Source of the DNA: Tiliqua scincoides
Taxonomy: Eukaryota; Chordata; Lepidosauria; Squamata; Scincidae
Direction: 5' to 3'
Assembly: GCF_035046505.1 (NCBI RefSeq)
Contig: NC_089822.1
Span: 271,331,054 to 271,395,053, forward strand
DNA length: 64,000 bases
The notes beneath the pieces are model-generated. The model was not told the origin of the DNA. It was given only the letters and a program-made list of their open reading frames with translations, and searched no databases. This document shows, piece after piece, positions 1-10,469 of the stretch (positions are counted from its first letter, which is position 1; each line of letters begins with the position of its first letter). The position numbers and the translations under genes are program-made.

Positions 1-900
1 CTAAATATTCTTGTTAATAATAATATTAATAAATAATAGACCATGTTCAGGAGGTCAGAGCCAAAAAAAACTGACCATTTAGCAGCCCAGGGTCTGCCTC
101 TCTGGACCAGCTGAACTTCCCTGGAAGTCCTGGAATTTCATCAGAAGTGAGGCTTCAGCCATTGTCAGGTCAAGCTGGGAAGGGAAAAAGGGAAGAACTC
201 AGCGCTTTCTCTCTGCAGGAGCTCCCAGCCAATTCTCGGAGCTCCCAGCCTCAGGGCATCAACCTACTGCTGTGTTCTGGAGCTCTGCTTAGACTCACAA
301 CAGAGCAGTTAGAGAGATTAGAAGCAGAGACCTGGGGAAGGGAACGCAGAAGATGTGGAAGGAGGGATGAATCATGGAGCTAAGATTTATTTTTGGGGGG
401 GTGAATACTGTTGTACAGGGGATGCTCCTGGCAGGAAAGGAGAAAATGGGCAAGGAGATTTCAAGGGCCGAGAAGGCAAAGGGCACCGCAGACACGGAAT
501 TCCACGCTCAGTTTGGCTTCCTCCTTGGACAGCAGGGCACAGCAGCCTGGGAGGGTGGCTGAAGCAGCATTCAGCAGATAGAAAGTTCTGCTTACAGGAT
601 TCCCCACTCAGGCAGCCGCCTTCCAGCACTGTTGTGACTTTCAGTTTCTGCCTCACGATCATAAGGAACCTCTGGTCTGATGGGGGTGGGGCACTTGCAC
701 CCTCGGCATCAGAAGACATTTTGTGCTGCAGAGAAGCCACAAGTGCCAGTGGGGAGTGGCTGTGGCCACAGATATTTCCTCTTGCACAGCCTGCAAGTTT
801 CAGCCTCTGTTCTCATGAGCCAAAATAGGCCTGCGCTGAGAGTGCAGTGTTGGAAGACTGTCCGGGAGATGCTGCCGCCTACAATGTCTGGGGGCTGGAG
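1..900. other. No recognised gene
   Basis: I find no exon, RNA gene or clear repeat in this stretch. The short reading frames on both strands have no family resemblance and no flanking splice sites. The first 40 bases are AT-rich. Confidence 0.5.
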
Positions 901-904
901 GCCC

Positions 905-990
905 AGACACATTTGTTCATTTGCTTATTAATACATTTTTACCCCACCTGCTGTGGGTGCCTGAGGTGGCTTACATTTAAAGAAAGCTCC
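905..990 (-). repeat. Short SINE/L2-like 3' tail
   Basis: Read on the minus strand, this has the pattern of a squamate SINE or L2 tail: a 'taagccacctcaggcaccc' block followed by a 'gtggggtaaaaa' block. A better preserved plus-strand relative lies at about 59597-59650. Family placement is inference. Confidence 0.4.
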
Positions 991-1087
991 CCATTGGGGT
1001 CCTTGGAGAAGCGCCACCGAGGCCATGGGAGGTGTGCAAGCACGCTCAATCCATGTGCTCACACGTGGGTTGTGCACTTGCACACCT

Positions 1088-1591
1088 CATAAGAACATAA
1101 GAAGAGCCCCGCTGGATCAGGCCATAGGCCCATCTAGTCCAGCTTCCTGTATCTCACAGCAGCCCACCAAATGCCCCAGGGAGCGCACCAGATAACAAGA
1201 GACCTCATCCTGGTGCCCTCCCTTGCATCTGGCATTCTGACATAATCCATTTCTAAAATCAGGAGGTTGCGCGTACACATCATGGCTTGTACCCCGTAAT
1301 GGATTTTTCCTTCAGAAACTTGTCCAATCCCTTTTTAAAGGCGTCCAGGCCAGACGCCATCACCACATCCTGTGGCAAGGAGTTCCACAGACCAACCACA
1401 CACGGAATAAAGAAGTATTTTCTTTTGTCTGTCCTAACTCTCCCAACACTCAATTTTAGTGGATGTCCCCTGGTTCTGGTGTTATGTGAGAGTGTAAAGA
1501 GCATCTCCCTATCCACTCTGTCCATCCCCTGCATAATTTTGTATGTCTCAATCATGTCCCCCCTCAGGCGTCTCTTTTCTAGGCTGAAGAG
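1088..1591 (-). mobile_element. CR1 LINE 3' fragment
   Basis: This is the minus-strand end of a CR1 element: the 3' UTR and the last ~115 codons of ORF2, including the conserved C-terminal block around RGHPLKLSVGRVRTDKRKYF. It carries the CR1 3'-terminal TTCTTATG-type octamer (seen here as 'cataagaacataagaa'). It is 5' truncated and lies against another minus-strand CR1 piece. Confidence 0.9.
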
Positions 1592-1832
1592 GCTTGTAAC
1601 CCGTAATGGATTTTTCCTCAAGAAACCTGTCCAATCCCCTTCTAAAGGCATCCAGGCCAGACGCCGTCACCACATCCTGTGGCAAGGCGTTCCACAGACC
1701 AACCACACACTGAGTAAAGAAATAGTTTCTTTTGTCTGCCCTGACTCTCCTAACATGGCTGTCGCCTGGTTCTGGTGTTGTGTGAGAGGGAGAAGAGCAT
1801 CTCTCCATCCACTCTATTCTTCCCCTGCACGG
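1592..1832 (-). mobile_element. CR1 LINE fragment (second copy)
   Basis: A second minus-strand CR1 C-terminal fragment starts abruptly where the first ends. It repeats the same ORF2 C-terminal block and is slightly more diverged. It runs into the GC-rich promoter-like region of the first MHC class I copy. Confidence 0.85.
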
Positions 1833-1834
1833 CG

Positions 1835-2330
1835 GAGGCGGACTCCCTCGAGGAGGCTCTGCCTCACCTGCCTCCCACTCGCCACAGCCCCAGGCTAGTC
1901 ACCCCGCAAGGTCTGGCGGGGAGGGGCCTTCATCACCAGCACGCGAGCCCCTCCGGACAGCCTCCCCCGCCCCAGCGACCCCCGGAGCGGCGCTGCCGCT
2001 TTCGCTTCCCAGCGGCGGAGTCTTCCCGGCGTCGCCTGGGCGCCGCGGCTCCTTTTCTGACTGCGCTCCGTCTTCCGCGCTGGGAGTTTGGCGCTGCGGG
2101 CTCTCAGCCAGCCAGCCAGCCAGGCAGTTCCCTGAGCCCAGCAAAGGGGGGAGAGTTTTGCGCCCTTGGCAAAACCTTGAGCGGTGGACACTCCGGACTG
2201 GAGGCGCTCCGGGGCAGGGACCTCGTGCTGTTCAGGCCGGAGCAGAGCGCGGCTCACTCCCTCTGCCTGCCGGCTGAGTCATGCCCCAACTGCGGACATC
2301 GCCGGGACTGTGAACCTCCGGAGGTTCACA
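1835..2330 (+). promoter_or_regulatory. GC-rich, CpG-rich promoter-like region of MHC class I copy 1
   Basis: This is a CpG-dense stretch just upstream of an MHC class I alpha-1 exon remnant. At 2000-2009 'tttcgcttcc' is, on the minus strand, GGAAGCGAAA, which fits the IRF/ETS composite (EICE) consensus and resembles the interferon-response element of the intact copy near 62497. The block 'ccggagcgg' precedes it in both copies. No signal-peptide exon could be recognised, and a trace of an alpha-1 start (SHSL-like) at about 2250 lies out of frame with the remainder. Probably a decayed promoter. Confidence 0.5.
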
Positions 2331-2331
2331 C

Positions 2332-2422
2332 TGGGACCAGGAGACCCAGAGCGCGCAGGGCGAGGAGGCGACGCTCAGATCTCACCTGGAGATTGCAAGG
2401 CAGCGCTACAACCAGAGTGGAG
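2332..2422 (+). pseudogene. MHC class I alpha-1 exon, 3' part
   Basis: This stretch encodes the C-terminal helix of alpha-1: it starts WDQETQSAQG and ends ARQRYNQSGG, which matches the family's WDRETQ...YNQSE pattern, including the conserved NQS glycosylation site. A good donor (G|gtgagt) follows. Going upstream in this frame, a stop appears within about 20 nt, so the beta-strand half of the domain is gone. Confidence 0.8.
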
Positions 2423-2512
2423 GTGAGTGGGGGATGGGGAAGACTCCAGGCAGGTTGGGGGGTTCACAGTTTGCCTACAAGAGGGAGGGTGGGAAAGTTT
2501 GTAGATTGGCAG

Positions 2513-3103
2513 TGTCAGGCCTTTGCCATCCCAGGCCCTGAATTGCTGTAAGCCAGGATGTGGCAGGAGCGGCCTTGATGTCCAGGCCTGGTATGAAATG
2601 CAAACAAAGGAACAGCAGCACTGTGCATGTGTGCTGAAGCAATCAGTTGCACCTGTTGCAGGTGGGAGTCACGTGACTTGGGGAGAGATGTGTGCAGAGT
2701 CTATGGTGCACCACTGGACAGCCAATCAGAAAGGGTCACAAGACAGTCTTGTGACGATGAGGTCGCCCTATTCTGATTGGCTGGCCTTGGTATATATGGG
2801 GGCAAAAGCAGACTCCAAGTGTGGGTTGCTGTGGTGGAGTTTCTGCGTGTGGTGCTGCTGGTTTGTTCTGTGACTTGGACTGCCTTCTCGTGACTGTGAC
2901 CTGCGGTATCCCTGACTCCTGGACCGCCTGACTGACTGCTCTTCTGCCTGCTCCTTGACCAGTACCTGCTTCTGCTACAAACAAGCCTGTGCCTGCTCCT
3001 TTGGCTCTGTTTGGGATGGCCTGCTTCCTGTGCTATCTCCCTGCGCTCCTCTGCCACTCTGCTACCGGGAAAGCAGGGACTACCCTCCTCTGCTGCCCTG
3101 ACA
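2513..3103 (+). mobile_element. Solo LTR of an LTR retroelement (fossil), copy 1
   Basis: This ~591-bp unit starts TGTCAGG and ends CCTGACA, the short inverted termini with TG...CA ends that are typical of long terminal repeats. It has a TATA-like stretch (tatatatg) near its middle on the plus strand. It aligns along its length with 12313-12876. The flanking 5-mers (ggcag and ggctg) differ at one position, consistent with an old target duplication. No internal coding region is attached, so it is a solo LTR. Family not assigned. Confidence 0.75.
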
Positions 3104-3109
3104 GGCTGC

Positions 3110-4410
3110 TCCTTGAGGCAGAGTGCTGATTGGCGGATCCGTCTGCCACTCATGGAATGCCTTTCACTTTCTGCCCAGATGTGGTGAACTCCTGAAATCC
3201 ACAGGTGGATTCTTAACTTCTGAAAGGGGGGAAAGGGCTGAACAAGCATTTTCAGGTGCCTGAAGGTAAGGAAAAGAAGCACCCCGAAAGCCTGTTGGAA
3301 GCAGAGGGGGAGACAAAAATTCTCCTGCTGGTGTTGGAGGAAGGGACATCCATCTCAGGCCTGAGGCACTGAAGCCCCCCTCCCGACACCCACCAAGCAG
3401 CAGTGGCTAAGATCATGTTACTCATAGGCAGCAGGAATAGATTTTCAGAAGCTTGCAGCCCAGTCAGTTCAACTGACTGGGGAGGGTCCACTCCCATGTG
3501 AGTGTGCCTGCAGGAGTGGAACCTCTGAGTAACAGAAGAGATTCCAAATACACAAGGTGCCCACAAAGTCCGGATGCCGGTTACAGTGATACTACAGTAG
3601 CAGGTGTAAAGAGTCCGTGGCCACCCTGTGCAGGTCTGAACCTGGAATTTTGCCCCCAAAATGGTGAATTGAGCAGGAAACCAGCCATTTGCCTGAGTGC
3701 TCTTTGTGCAGACCTGCAGCTGGAAGGCAGGGAGATTCCTGTCTATTTCCTGCTTTGGGAAGGTTTGGGGTTGGCTGGGGCATGGAAGGATGCTTTCAAG
3801 GAGGGGGGAGCCTGGATGTTGGTCAGAGCAGGGGGGGCATCTGGAACTGGGCAACCCTCCCCTTTCCATCCTGGGCCACTTCCAGACTCACTCATCACCT
3901 CCTGCTAGCCTTTATTTTCTCCTGTTAGGAAGCAAGTCTTGAGTTGGGAGGAGGGAGGCAGAACAGACCCCTCTCCTTCTAGGGGTGCAAAAGAGAGTCT
4001 AGCTGCCTTCTTGGAAGGGGGGGGACAGAGAGGCCAGTTGGGCCTGCTTTTTTCACCCTGGGTCATGACTATGAGGAGCTCCGCATCACAAGGGGGTGGC
4101 AAGCATTGACCCTCTTCTATTGGAAGGAGGGGACAGCGAGATAACACGATCTTCCCCTTTTTCCTCCATATAGCCAGAAGGAGCCCCAAGAGAGGGAGGC
4201 CATGACCCACAACCTGGCCCTTCCTGGAAAGATCTGCAGACACACACTCATTCCTCGCCCCACCCACACCACCCCTTCCTCATCCAAGGGAAGAACAGAT
4301 GAGATGTTAAGTCATGGGTAAGGTCAGACCTTGCAGGGAAGGAGTGGGGGGGCTGGGGCTGTGGAGGGGCTGAATCTGCTCTAATCACCCCTCACCCGCT
4401 CTGTTTCTTC
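3110..4410. other. Intron of MHC class I copy 1, no gene seen
   Basis: This lies between the alpha-1 remnant and the alpha-2 exon. I see no exon or recognisable repeat here. The many short reading frames show no family resemblance. Confidence 0.5.
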
Positions 4411-4417
4411 CTTCCAG

Positions 4418-4682
4418 GGCTTCACACAATGCAGCTCATGTATGGCTGCGAGCTGAGCGAGGACGGGCACAGAGGAGGATACCGCCAGTATGGGTAGGAT
4501 GGGAGGGACCTCCTCACCTTCGACATGAAGACCCTCACCTGGACGGCAGCTGATGGGCCAGCCCAGATCACCAAAAGGAAGTGGGAGGTGGAGCCAGCAC
4601 TTGAAGTTTTACCTGGAGGAGGAGTGCATGAAGGAGCTGCAGAAACACCTGCACTTTGGGAGTGAGGCGCTTCAGAGGAAAG
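4418..4682 (+). pseudogene. MHC class I alpha-2 exon (broken)
   Basis: The exon is bounded by cttccag| and G|gtgagg. It opens LHTMQLMYGCELSEDG, with the conserved Y99-G-C101 pattern, and continues through [18 protein letters not shown], so it keeps T143, K146 and W147. TAG at 4495-4497 interrupts it after YRQYG. After 'WEVEPAL' the frame changes, and the last part ([15 protein letters not shown]) reads in another frame. Length 265 nt against 276 nt in the intact paralogue. Confidence 0.9.
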
Positions 4683-5165
4683 GTGAGGGGGAAGGTGGGG
4701 AGGGAGGGAGCAGTTCCTCCAGGTTCCCCCCTCCCCTTGTAGGATTCCCAGGTATGAAGATGCCCATGATGCAGCTGGAGGGTGAGGCTGTCTCAGTTCA
4801 GACTGTGACTTGGGAACTAAAAATACAATTGTGGGTATTATTCCAGATAAAACAACTCCCTGGAAGAAGAAACCCGGAGCAGAAGACTGAGCTGGCTGGG
4901 AAAGTTCTTCTCTTGCCTTTTCACTTTCTGCTCTGGAGAACTTTTCTATCACTGTCTTTTTGTCAATTCTGGGAGTGTTCAGAGATGCCCTTCTTGCTTT
5001 GGAGCATTTGCACTGAGTGCTGAGGGATGCTGCAGCCTCTTTCTGCAGTTGTGGGGTATCCATTGTTAGGGGCAGGCGGTGGATCAGAAGGTCCCTTCCT
5101 TCTGTTAAGCTGCAGCACCAGCCAAGGACCCCAGTCTTAACGCTGGCATCACCACTTTTCCACAG

Positions 5166-5450
5166 AGCGCCCAGTGGTGAAGGTGACCCGCAAGGACAGC
5201 CAGGAGGGCTTGGAGACCCTCCTCTGCCGGGCCCACGGCTTCTACCCCAAGGAGATCGATGTCACCTGGAGGAAGGATGGGGAGGTCAAGGAAGGGGACA
5301 CGTTCCGTGGGGCTGTTAGCCCCAATGCAGACGGAACATACTACACCTGGTTGAGCATCGAGATTGACCCCAAGGAGAGGAGGCGCTACCGATGCCATGT
5401 GGAACACGATGGGCTGCTGGAGCCCCTGGATGTGGCTGTGGAGGAGTCTG
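5166..5450 (+). pseudogene. MHC class I alpha-3 (Ig C1) exon, intact but in a dead gene
   Basis: This 285-nt exon has good splice sites (ccacag| and G|gtgaga). It encodes a C1-type Ig domain with both disulfide cysteines (LLCRAHGFYP and YRCHVEHDG) and the invariant W in VTWRKDG. It is the same length as the alpha-3 exon of the intact gene at 51726-52010 and closely similar to it. It is counted as part of the pseudogene because the exons upstream are broken. Confidence 0.92.
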
Positions 5451-5906
5451 GTGAGAGACTGCAGTGGGGAGGCCTCAGGTGTCTTTGTGGAAAGGGGAGT
5501 GGCAGAAGGGGAAACCCCATGTGTATGTTAGGGTGCTTATTTGCCCTGTGTTGATGGCCAGAAGTATGTCACTGCTAACCACAAGGTGGGCAGAATGACC
5601 CTGGGGCGCAAGAGACAGAAACTTCCAGTTCTGTTGCTGTGAACAGGACATGAGAATGCCAGTAATAAATTGTAGGGCATAAGATTGAAGCCTGTCGTGC
5701 TGACCTCTGGCAGGGCCTCCATGGGGAGAGGATTGCACCAAATGCAGGTTGGGACTTAGAGGGGCTTAGTTCCATGTCTCGCCTGTGTGAGGTCCCAGCC
5801 ACAGCGCCCCACATCTCCAGCTGAAGGATCTCAGAAGCTTTGCCCAAGACTTTGGAGAGCTGATTCCATTCTGAGAAAATATATGTGTGTCCTATTTCAC
5901 CCTCAG

Positions 5907-5987
5907 TGCCTGTTCGTCTCATCACTGTGGGGGTCACCGTGTTGATCGTGCTTGTCCTGCTGGTTGCTGGAGTCATCTTCTACATCA
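5907..5987 (+). pseudogene. MHC class I transmembrane exon
   Basis: An 81-nt exon between ccctcag| and A|gtaagt. It encodes a single hydrophobic helix (VTVLIVLVLLVAGVIFYI) typical of class I transmembrane exons. Phase 1 at both ends matches its neighbours. Confidence 0.85.
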
Positions 5988-6332
5988 GTAAGTAAATCCC
6001 TGGCTGCATTAGTTGAGCCTTTTGTGGGCATAATGTGGTGATAGATTTCAGATTATGCGCCCCTTGAGACAGGGAACTGTCTTCTAATTCCGTGCCGTGA
6101 ACCCAGAAGGAGTGCTATAAATGGTTGATGATAGGCTGGTGGCAGAGGTGGAGTTGGTAGCCCAAGTCCTGGTAGTGCGCACAATTCCCCCTTCCTCATA
6201 AATGTCATTTTGAGCATGGCCGAGGAAATACCTGAAAGCTGTCTGGTTCTCCACATGAATTAGAACACAGGTTCTCTTCATTTGATGGTTAAGTAATCTT
6301 TTCATGATGAACCTGCAAAATCCAGCTCCTGG

Positions 6333-6541
6333 ATTTCAGGGGGTTGTAGGTATTTGATGGTTACTGTATTCCCTGGTCAAATTATCACTTAGATGACAAA
6401 CACATTGACTAAAGTTTTTGAATTAAATCCCAGAAATTTTTTTGGAATTTGAATGTTTTATAAAATGTACTGCTTAATTTGATGGTCAGAACCATGGGAA
6501 ATCCACTAAAATTGAGTGACAGGAGAATTAGAACAGACGAA
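6333..6541. repeat. Left arm of a ~205-bp inverted repeat
   Basis: This AT-rich segment, which runs into the start of a CR1 fragment, matches 8547-8750 in inverse orientation (for example 'tatttgatggttactgtatt' here and its complement near 8720). The arms are about 2 kb apart inside intron 5 of the class I pseudogene. Confidence 0.8.
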
Positions 6542-6730
6542 AGAAAATATTTCTTTAACCAGTGGGTAATTAATCTGTGGAACTCCTTGCCACAGGATGT
6601 GGTGATGGCACCTGAAGGCCTAGATGCCTTTCAAAGGGAATGGGACAGATTTCTGGAGGAAACGACCATCACTATTACAAGCCATGATGGGTATGTGCAG
6701 CCTCCTGGTTTTAGTCACCCCTGCTAACTG
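6479..6730 (+). mobile_element. CR1 LINE 3' fragment
   Basis: Plus-strand, diverged CR1 ORF2 C-terminus (LKLSDRRIRTDERKYFF, then NLWNSLPQDVV and the closing FLEE motif). It is 5' truncated, and its first 60 bases lie within the inverted-repeat arm. Confidence 0.85.
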
Positions 6731-6732
6731 GT

Positions 6733-6965
6733 TAAGAGGCACTTTTTCAAGTGGGTGCTCCTCTTTTATTCAGCAGGGGGAGAGTAACTGGCCCTCCTCA
6801 CCCCAGCAGTGTCTTTTCTAGTGGCTGTCTGCTGGTGTTGCATCTTTTTAGATTGCGAGCCCTTTTGGGACAGGGAGCCATTAGATATTTGATTTTCTCT
6901 GTAAACCGCTTTGTGAACTTTTTGTTGAAAAGCGGTATATAAATACTGTTGTTGTTGTTGTTTAG
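6733..6965 (+). mobile_element. ~225-bp SINE copy
   Basis: A member of a short interspersed family seen five times here (also 26210, 32907, 58003 minus and 62921). It begins 'agaggcactttttcaagtgg', has a middle block 'gagcccttttgggacaggga', and ends 'aaaagcggtatataaatact' followed by a simple repeat (here gttgtt). It has no coding capacity. Confidence 0.75.
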
Positions 6966-7190
6966 AGTTGGGATACCTCAGAATGCCAGGTGCAGGGGAG
7001 TAGAAGCAAGATGCAGGTATCTTGTGGTCTTGGGTGTTCCCTGGGGCCTCTGGTGGGCCACTCTGAGACGCAGGAAGCTGGACTAAATGGGCCTTATTCA
7101 GCAGGACCTCTGTTCATATGGTCCTTTGGTTAGCCAACCTCCTTAAAGTTGGAGGATTTATATTTTCCAGCTACTCCTGAGGCCCAAGTG

Positions 7191-7880
7191 AACATAAGAA
7201 AATAAGAACAGTCCCGCTGGATCAGGCCATAGGCCCATCTGGTCCAGCTTCCTGTATCTCACAGCGGCCCACCAAATGCCCAAGGGAGCACACCAGATAA
7301 CAAGAGACCTCATCCTGGTGCCCTCCCTTGCATCTGGCCTTCTGACATAGCCCATTTCTAAAATCAGGAGGTTTCACATACACCTCATGGCTTGTACCCT
7401 GTAATGGATTTTTCCTCCAGAAACTTGTCCAATCCCTTTTTAAAGGCGTGCAGGCCAGATGCCATCACCATATCCTGTGGCAAGGCGTTCCACAGACCAA
7501 CCACACGCTGAGTAAAGAAATATTTTCTTTTGTCCGTTCTAACTCTCCCAACACTCAATTTTAGTGGATGTCCCCTGGTTCTGGTGTTCTGTGAGAGTGT
7601 AAAGAGCATCTCCCTATCCACTCTCTCCTTCCCCTGCATAATTTTGTATTTCTCAATCACGTCCCCCCTCAGGTGCCTCTTTTCTAGGCTGAAGAGGCCC
7701 AAACGCCTTTCCTCGTAAGGAAGGTGCCCCAGCCCCGTAATCATCTTAGTCACTCTCTTTTGCACCTTTTCCATTTCCACGATGTCTTTTTTGAGATGCG
7801 GCGACCAGAACTGGACACAATACTCCAGGTGTGGCTTTACCATAGATTTGTACAACAGCATTATAATATGAGCCATTTTG
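7191..7880 (-). mobile_element. CR1 LINE 3' fragment
   Basis: Minus-strand CR1 with a full 3' UTR and ~160 codons of the ORF2 C-terminus (from LLYKSMVKPHLEYCVQFW to the FLEEKSITGYKP end). The frame is open across this part. Confidence 0.92.
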
Positions 7881-8020
7881 TTCTCAATAACTTTTGGCTG
7901 AATTTTTCCATTCTTGATTGTCTACCAGTACTGCTGATCTTATGTTTCCAAGCACGGCTAAAGGATCTGGTGGCAATTTGTATCTTGTCACTTCTCTGGT
8001 ATATCAGAATATACCTCTGG

Positions 8021-8133
8021 TGGAAGGGATTGTCACTCCCGGATTGGCCTTTTCAGCCACACTAGACGCTGTGCCAGAACCACCTTTCAGAGCGCGATAC
8101 CATAGTCTTTCGAGACTGAAGGTTGCCAATACA
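8021..8133 (+). mobile_element. Short 3' end of a second LINE family ('LINE-B'), with target duplication
   Basis: A 113-bp piece of the 3' end of a non-CR1 LINE (block 'gggattgtcactcccgga' to 'gactgaaggttgcca'). It is flanked by the 10-bp duplication atacctctgg (8011-8020 and 8134-8143), so it is a complete, severely 5'-truncated insertion. Other copies lie at about 15560, 17083, 21200, 54030, 56975, 63257 and 63790. Confidence 0.85.
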
Positions 8134-8149
8134 ATACCTCTGGTATACC

Positions 8150-8540
8150 AGGGGCAATCCTGGTATGTCCAAAAAACATGTAGCAGGCCTGAGGCTGCCT
8201 TGCCATGCCAACTCCAGCTACAATCACTGCATATACCTCAGGGAGCCTTGCAGAAGGTCGCGCAGGGCTCCTTGCACCCCCGGGAGGATGCAGGAGGCTC
8301 TGGTAAGTGCAGCCAAGCCCCTGCAGCCCCCAGAGCGGCATGATCCTGGGGATCACGCCGCTGCCTCCTCCCTGCCTCCTGGCTGTCCCGCCCCTTAAGG
8401 GGGCAGAGGCCAGGGCCCACAGGCTGGGGAATCACAACACCGCAGTTTGCAAAGCCCTGCTGTAGAGTAACAGCTGCTGTAGGTAAATCTAATAGACACA
8501 GTAGAACAGCAGATTCAACACACATAGCTACTAAATGAAA
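8150..8540. other. Unassigned intronic stretch
   Basis: I see no recognisable exon or repeat. It is moderately GC-rich. Short frames only. Confidence 0.4.
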
Positions 8541-8546
8541 AAGAAG

Positions 8547-8750
8547 GTTTGTCTGTTCTAATTCTCCTGTCACTCAATTTTGGTGGATTTCCCCTGGTTC
8601 TGACCATCAAATTAAGCAGTACATTTTATAAAACATTCAAATTCCAAAAATTTTTTCAGGGATTTTATTCAAAAACTTTAGTTAATGTGTTTGTAATCTA
8701 AGTGAAAATTTGGCCAGGGAATACAGTAACCATCAAATACTGAAATCTGG
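8547..8750. repeat. Right arm of the inverted repeat
   Basis: Inverted partner of 6333-6541, including the same CR1 edge ('tcactcaattttggtgga' on the plus strand). Identity looks high but imperfect by eye. Confidence 0.8.
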
Positions 8751-8965
8751 AAAACCTAAAAGAAGGTTTACTAAGTGAAAAAGGAAAAACCTTCTGAATG
8801 AAGGCACATTCAGAGTAGAGAACCTTTGCTAGAGATTATTAAGCATAGACTAGAGGAGCATCTGCTCCAGAGGGTTTGAAATTTGAGAGCTTTGCCTCTC
8901 TGTGGAGGGTGGGATTGGATCTGGAGCTCCCTTCCAGCCCTGACTTTCTGATTCTGTCTCTGCAG

Positions 8966-9042
8966 AGAAAGGACGAGAGAAACCAGCCTACCAAGCAGCA
9001 TCAAATGAGTGCCTCCTTCCGCTTGGAAATCCTAAAAATTGA
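8966..9042 (+). pseudogene. MHC class I cytoplasmic exon 6 (donor lost)
   Basis: After the acceptor tctctgcag| the frame from the TM exon gives KKGREKPAYQAASNE, which closely fits class I cytoplasmic tails (KKRPGYKAAS...). In the paralogue at 44622-44648 the exon ends CAG|gtgagtgcc. Here the same place reads 'aatgagtgcc', so the donor GT is gone. The frame would read on to TGA at 9040-9042. Homology with the paralogue's intron continues to about 9740. Confidence 0.8.
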
Positions 9043-9044
9043 GG

Positions 9045-10190
9045 AGCAGAATGTCAGTGTTGTAGTTGCAGCTGGTGTTGAGTCCTGCTGGCCAGAATGG
9101 CACTGGAGGGCCACTCATGTGGAGCTTGTGACTCTCATGGTGTCCGGTTTACGCTGACTCCCTGTTCATTTTGGGGTCCAGCTCAAAGATGCTGGTTGTT
9201 GCCTTTAAGGCTAAATGGTTTGGGTGAAGTGTGGGGGTAGGGAAGGGGGGTTTGACCTGCTGTTTTCAGAATTTGGGTTTTTTTCCTTCCCCCTCCCAGG
9301 TCACTGCCTTTACCTGGAGAAAGGCTTCCTTGGGGGTCAATGGTAGCTTCTCTCATGGGGCCGATGCCTGTTGTGAAAGAGGAACAATCCTGATCAGGTT
9401 CTTTCTGCAGTTGCTGTTTACCTTGGGAAAACCAACGTGCAGGGCCCAGTTCCCCTCAGCCCAACACCCTGCCATCTTCTGGGCTCCCCTTCTGCCTGAA
9501 TTTCCTTTCCTGAGCTTCCCAGCCCTGAGCCCTTCTCCCTGCCTGCCCTCCTGCCTCCACAAGCTTGACTACTCTCCTGTTCCTCTTTACGGAAGCCTCT
9601 TCCTCCAGCCAGGTTGATGCTTCCATTGCCTCGCAGAAGCTTCCCATTGGTGGCAACTCATTTGCTGCACACTGCTTAAAATATGTATGAACCTTCTATG
9701 ACATCACAGCAACTCAGCCATTGGGAGGCAGGGAGATCACAAAGGCAGAAGCATCCAGCTTTTGTTTCTTATATATGGTTTGAATTTGTATTCAGCCTTA
9801 TCTTGAGATCCTGGCAGCTGAATATGCTTTTAAAGTGACATAATCCAGTTAATCATCTGGGAATCTGTCAAGGTGGGAGGGGAGAACTTTCATGGCAGGG
9901 AGAAATGTTGCCAATCATAATAGAAAACAGAGCCCCGAAACTGGGCGCAGTCTCAAATGGCCTGGTCTCGGGACCCCCTGCTCTGCTGTGACTGTTCAGG
10001 GGGAGCCCAGGTTGAGGGGAAGAGAGGTCATGATGTGACAAAGTACAGACAAGCAAGTCCTTTTTCAGCAACTCCCACTGTGAATGTGGAAGGGGCTCTT
10101 TGGGACTGGACAAGGAGATGGCTCCTCCTTGGCTACACTGCAGGGTTGATTTGCAGTGGCTGATGGCTAAAGCCGTATGATTGGAGCTGA
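9045..10190. other. Intron 6 of the class I pseudogene
   Basis: No gene seen. Around 9680-9735 the sequence ('ttctatgacatcacagcaac' and a later 'gggaggcaggga') matches, in inverse orientation, 44105-44160 in intron 6 of the intact class I gene, which confirms paralogy. Confidence 0.6.
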
Positions 10191-10194
10191 ATCA

Positions 10195-10398
10195 ATGGGA
10201 CAGGAGTGGTTTAGTGCACTGGGTGGAGGGAGATCCAGGTCTAAATCCCTGCTCAGCCCTGAAGCTCTCTGGGTGCCCTTGGGCCAGTCATCATCTCTCA
10301 GGTATAACCAACCTCACAGGGTGGTTGTGAGATAAAATGAGGGGGGTATGAATCAGGTCCACTGCCTTGGAGGAAGGGAGGCAGATAGAAATGCAATA
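10195..10398 (+). mobile_element. Old tRNA-derived (MIR-like) SINE
   Basis: It has a tRNA-like head ('ggtctaaatccctgctcagc', a box-B-like block), a CORE-like 'gggtgcccttgggccagtca', and the common reptile tail 'cctcacagggtggttgtgag' ending in 'gcagatagaaatgcaataat'. An inverted counterpart sits at the equivalent place upstream of exon 7 in the intact class I gene (about 43110-43310), so it predates the duplication. Confidence 0.75.
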
Positions 10399-10432
10399 AT
10401 AGAGATAAAGAGCATGACTCACTCTGCCTAAG

Positions 10433-10461
10433 CGACCAGGGGTCTGACAGCTCCGCCAGAG
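10433..10461 (+). pseudogene. MHC class I exon 7 remnant
   Basis: A 29-nt remnant between 'cctaag' and |gtaaatg. It aligns with the 34-nt exon 7 of the intact gene (43012-43045) and keeps the TCTGACAGCTCCGCC core (SDSSA). It is 5 nt shorter, which would shift the frame. Confidence 0.7.
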
Positions 10462-10469
10462 GTAAATGA

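Noticed and set aside
1775-2551. 258-codon plus-strand frame
   Set aside because: It crosses a CR1 fragment, a GC-rich promoter and the alpha-1 splice donor, and is in the wrong frame for the class I exon.
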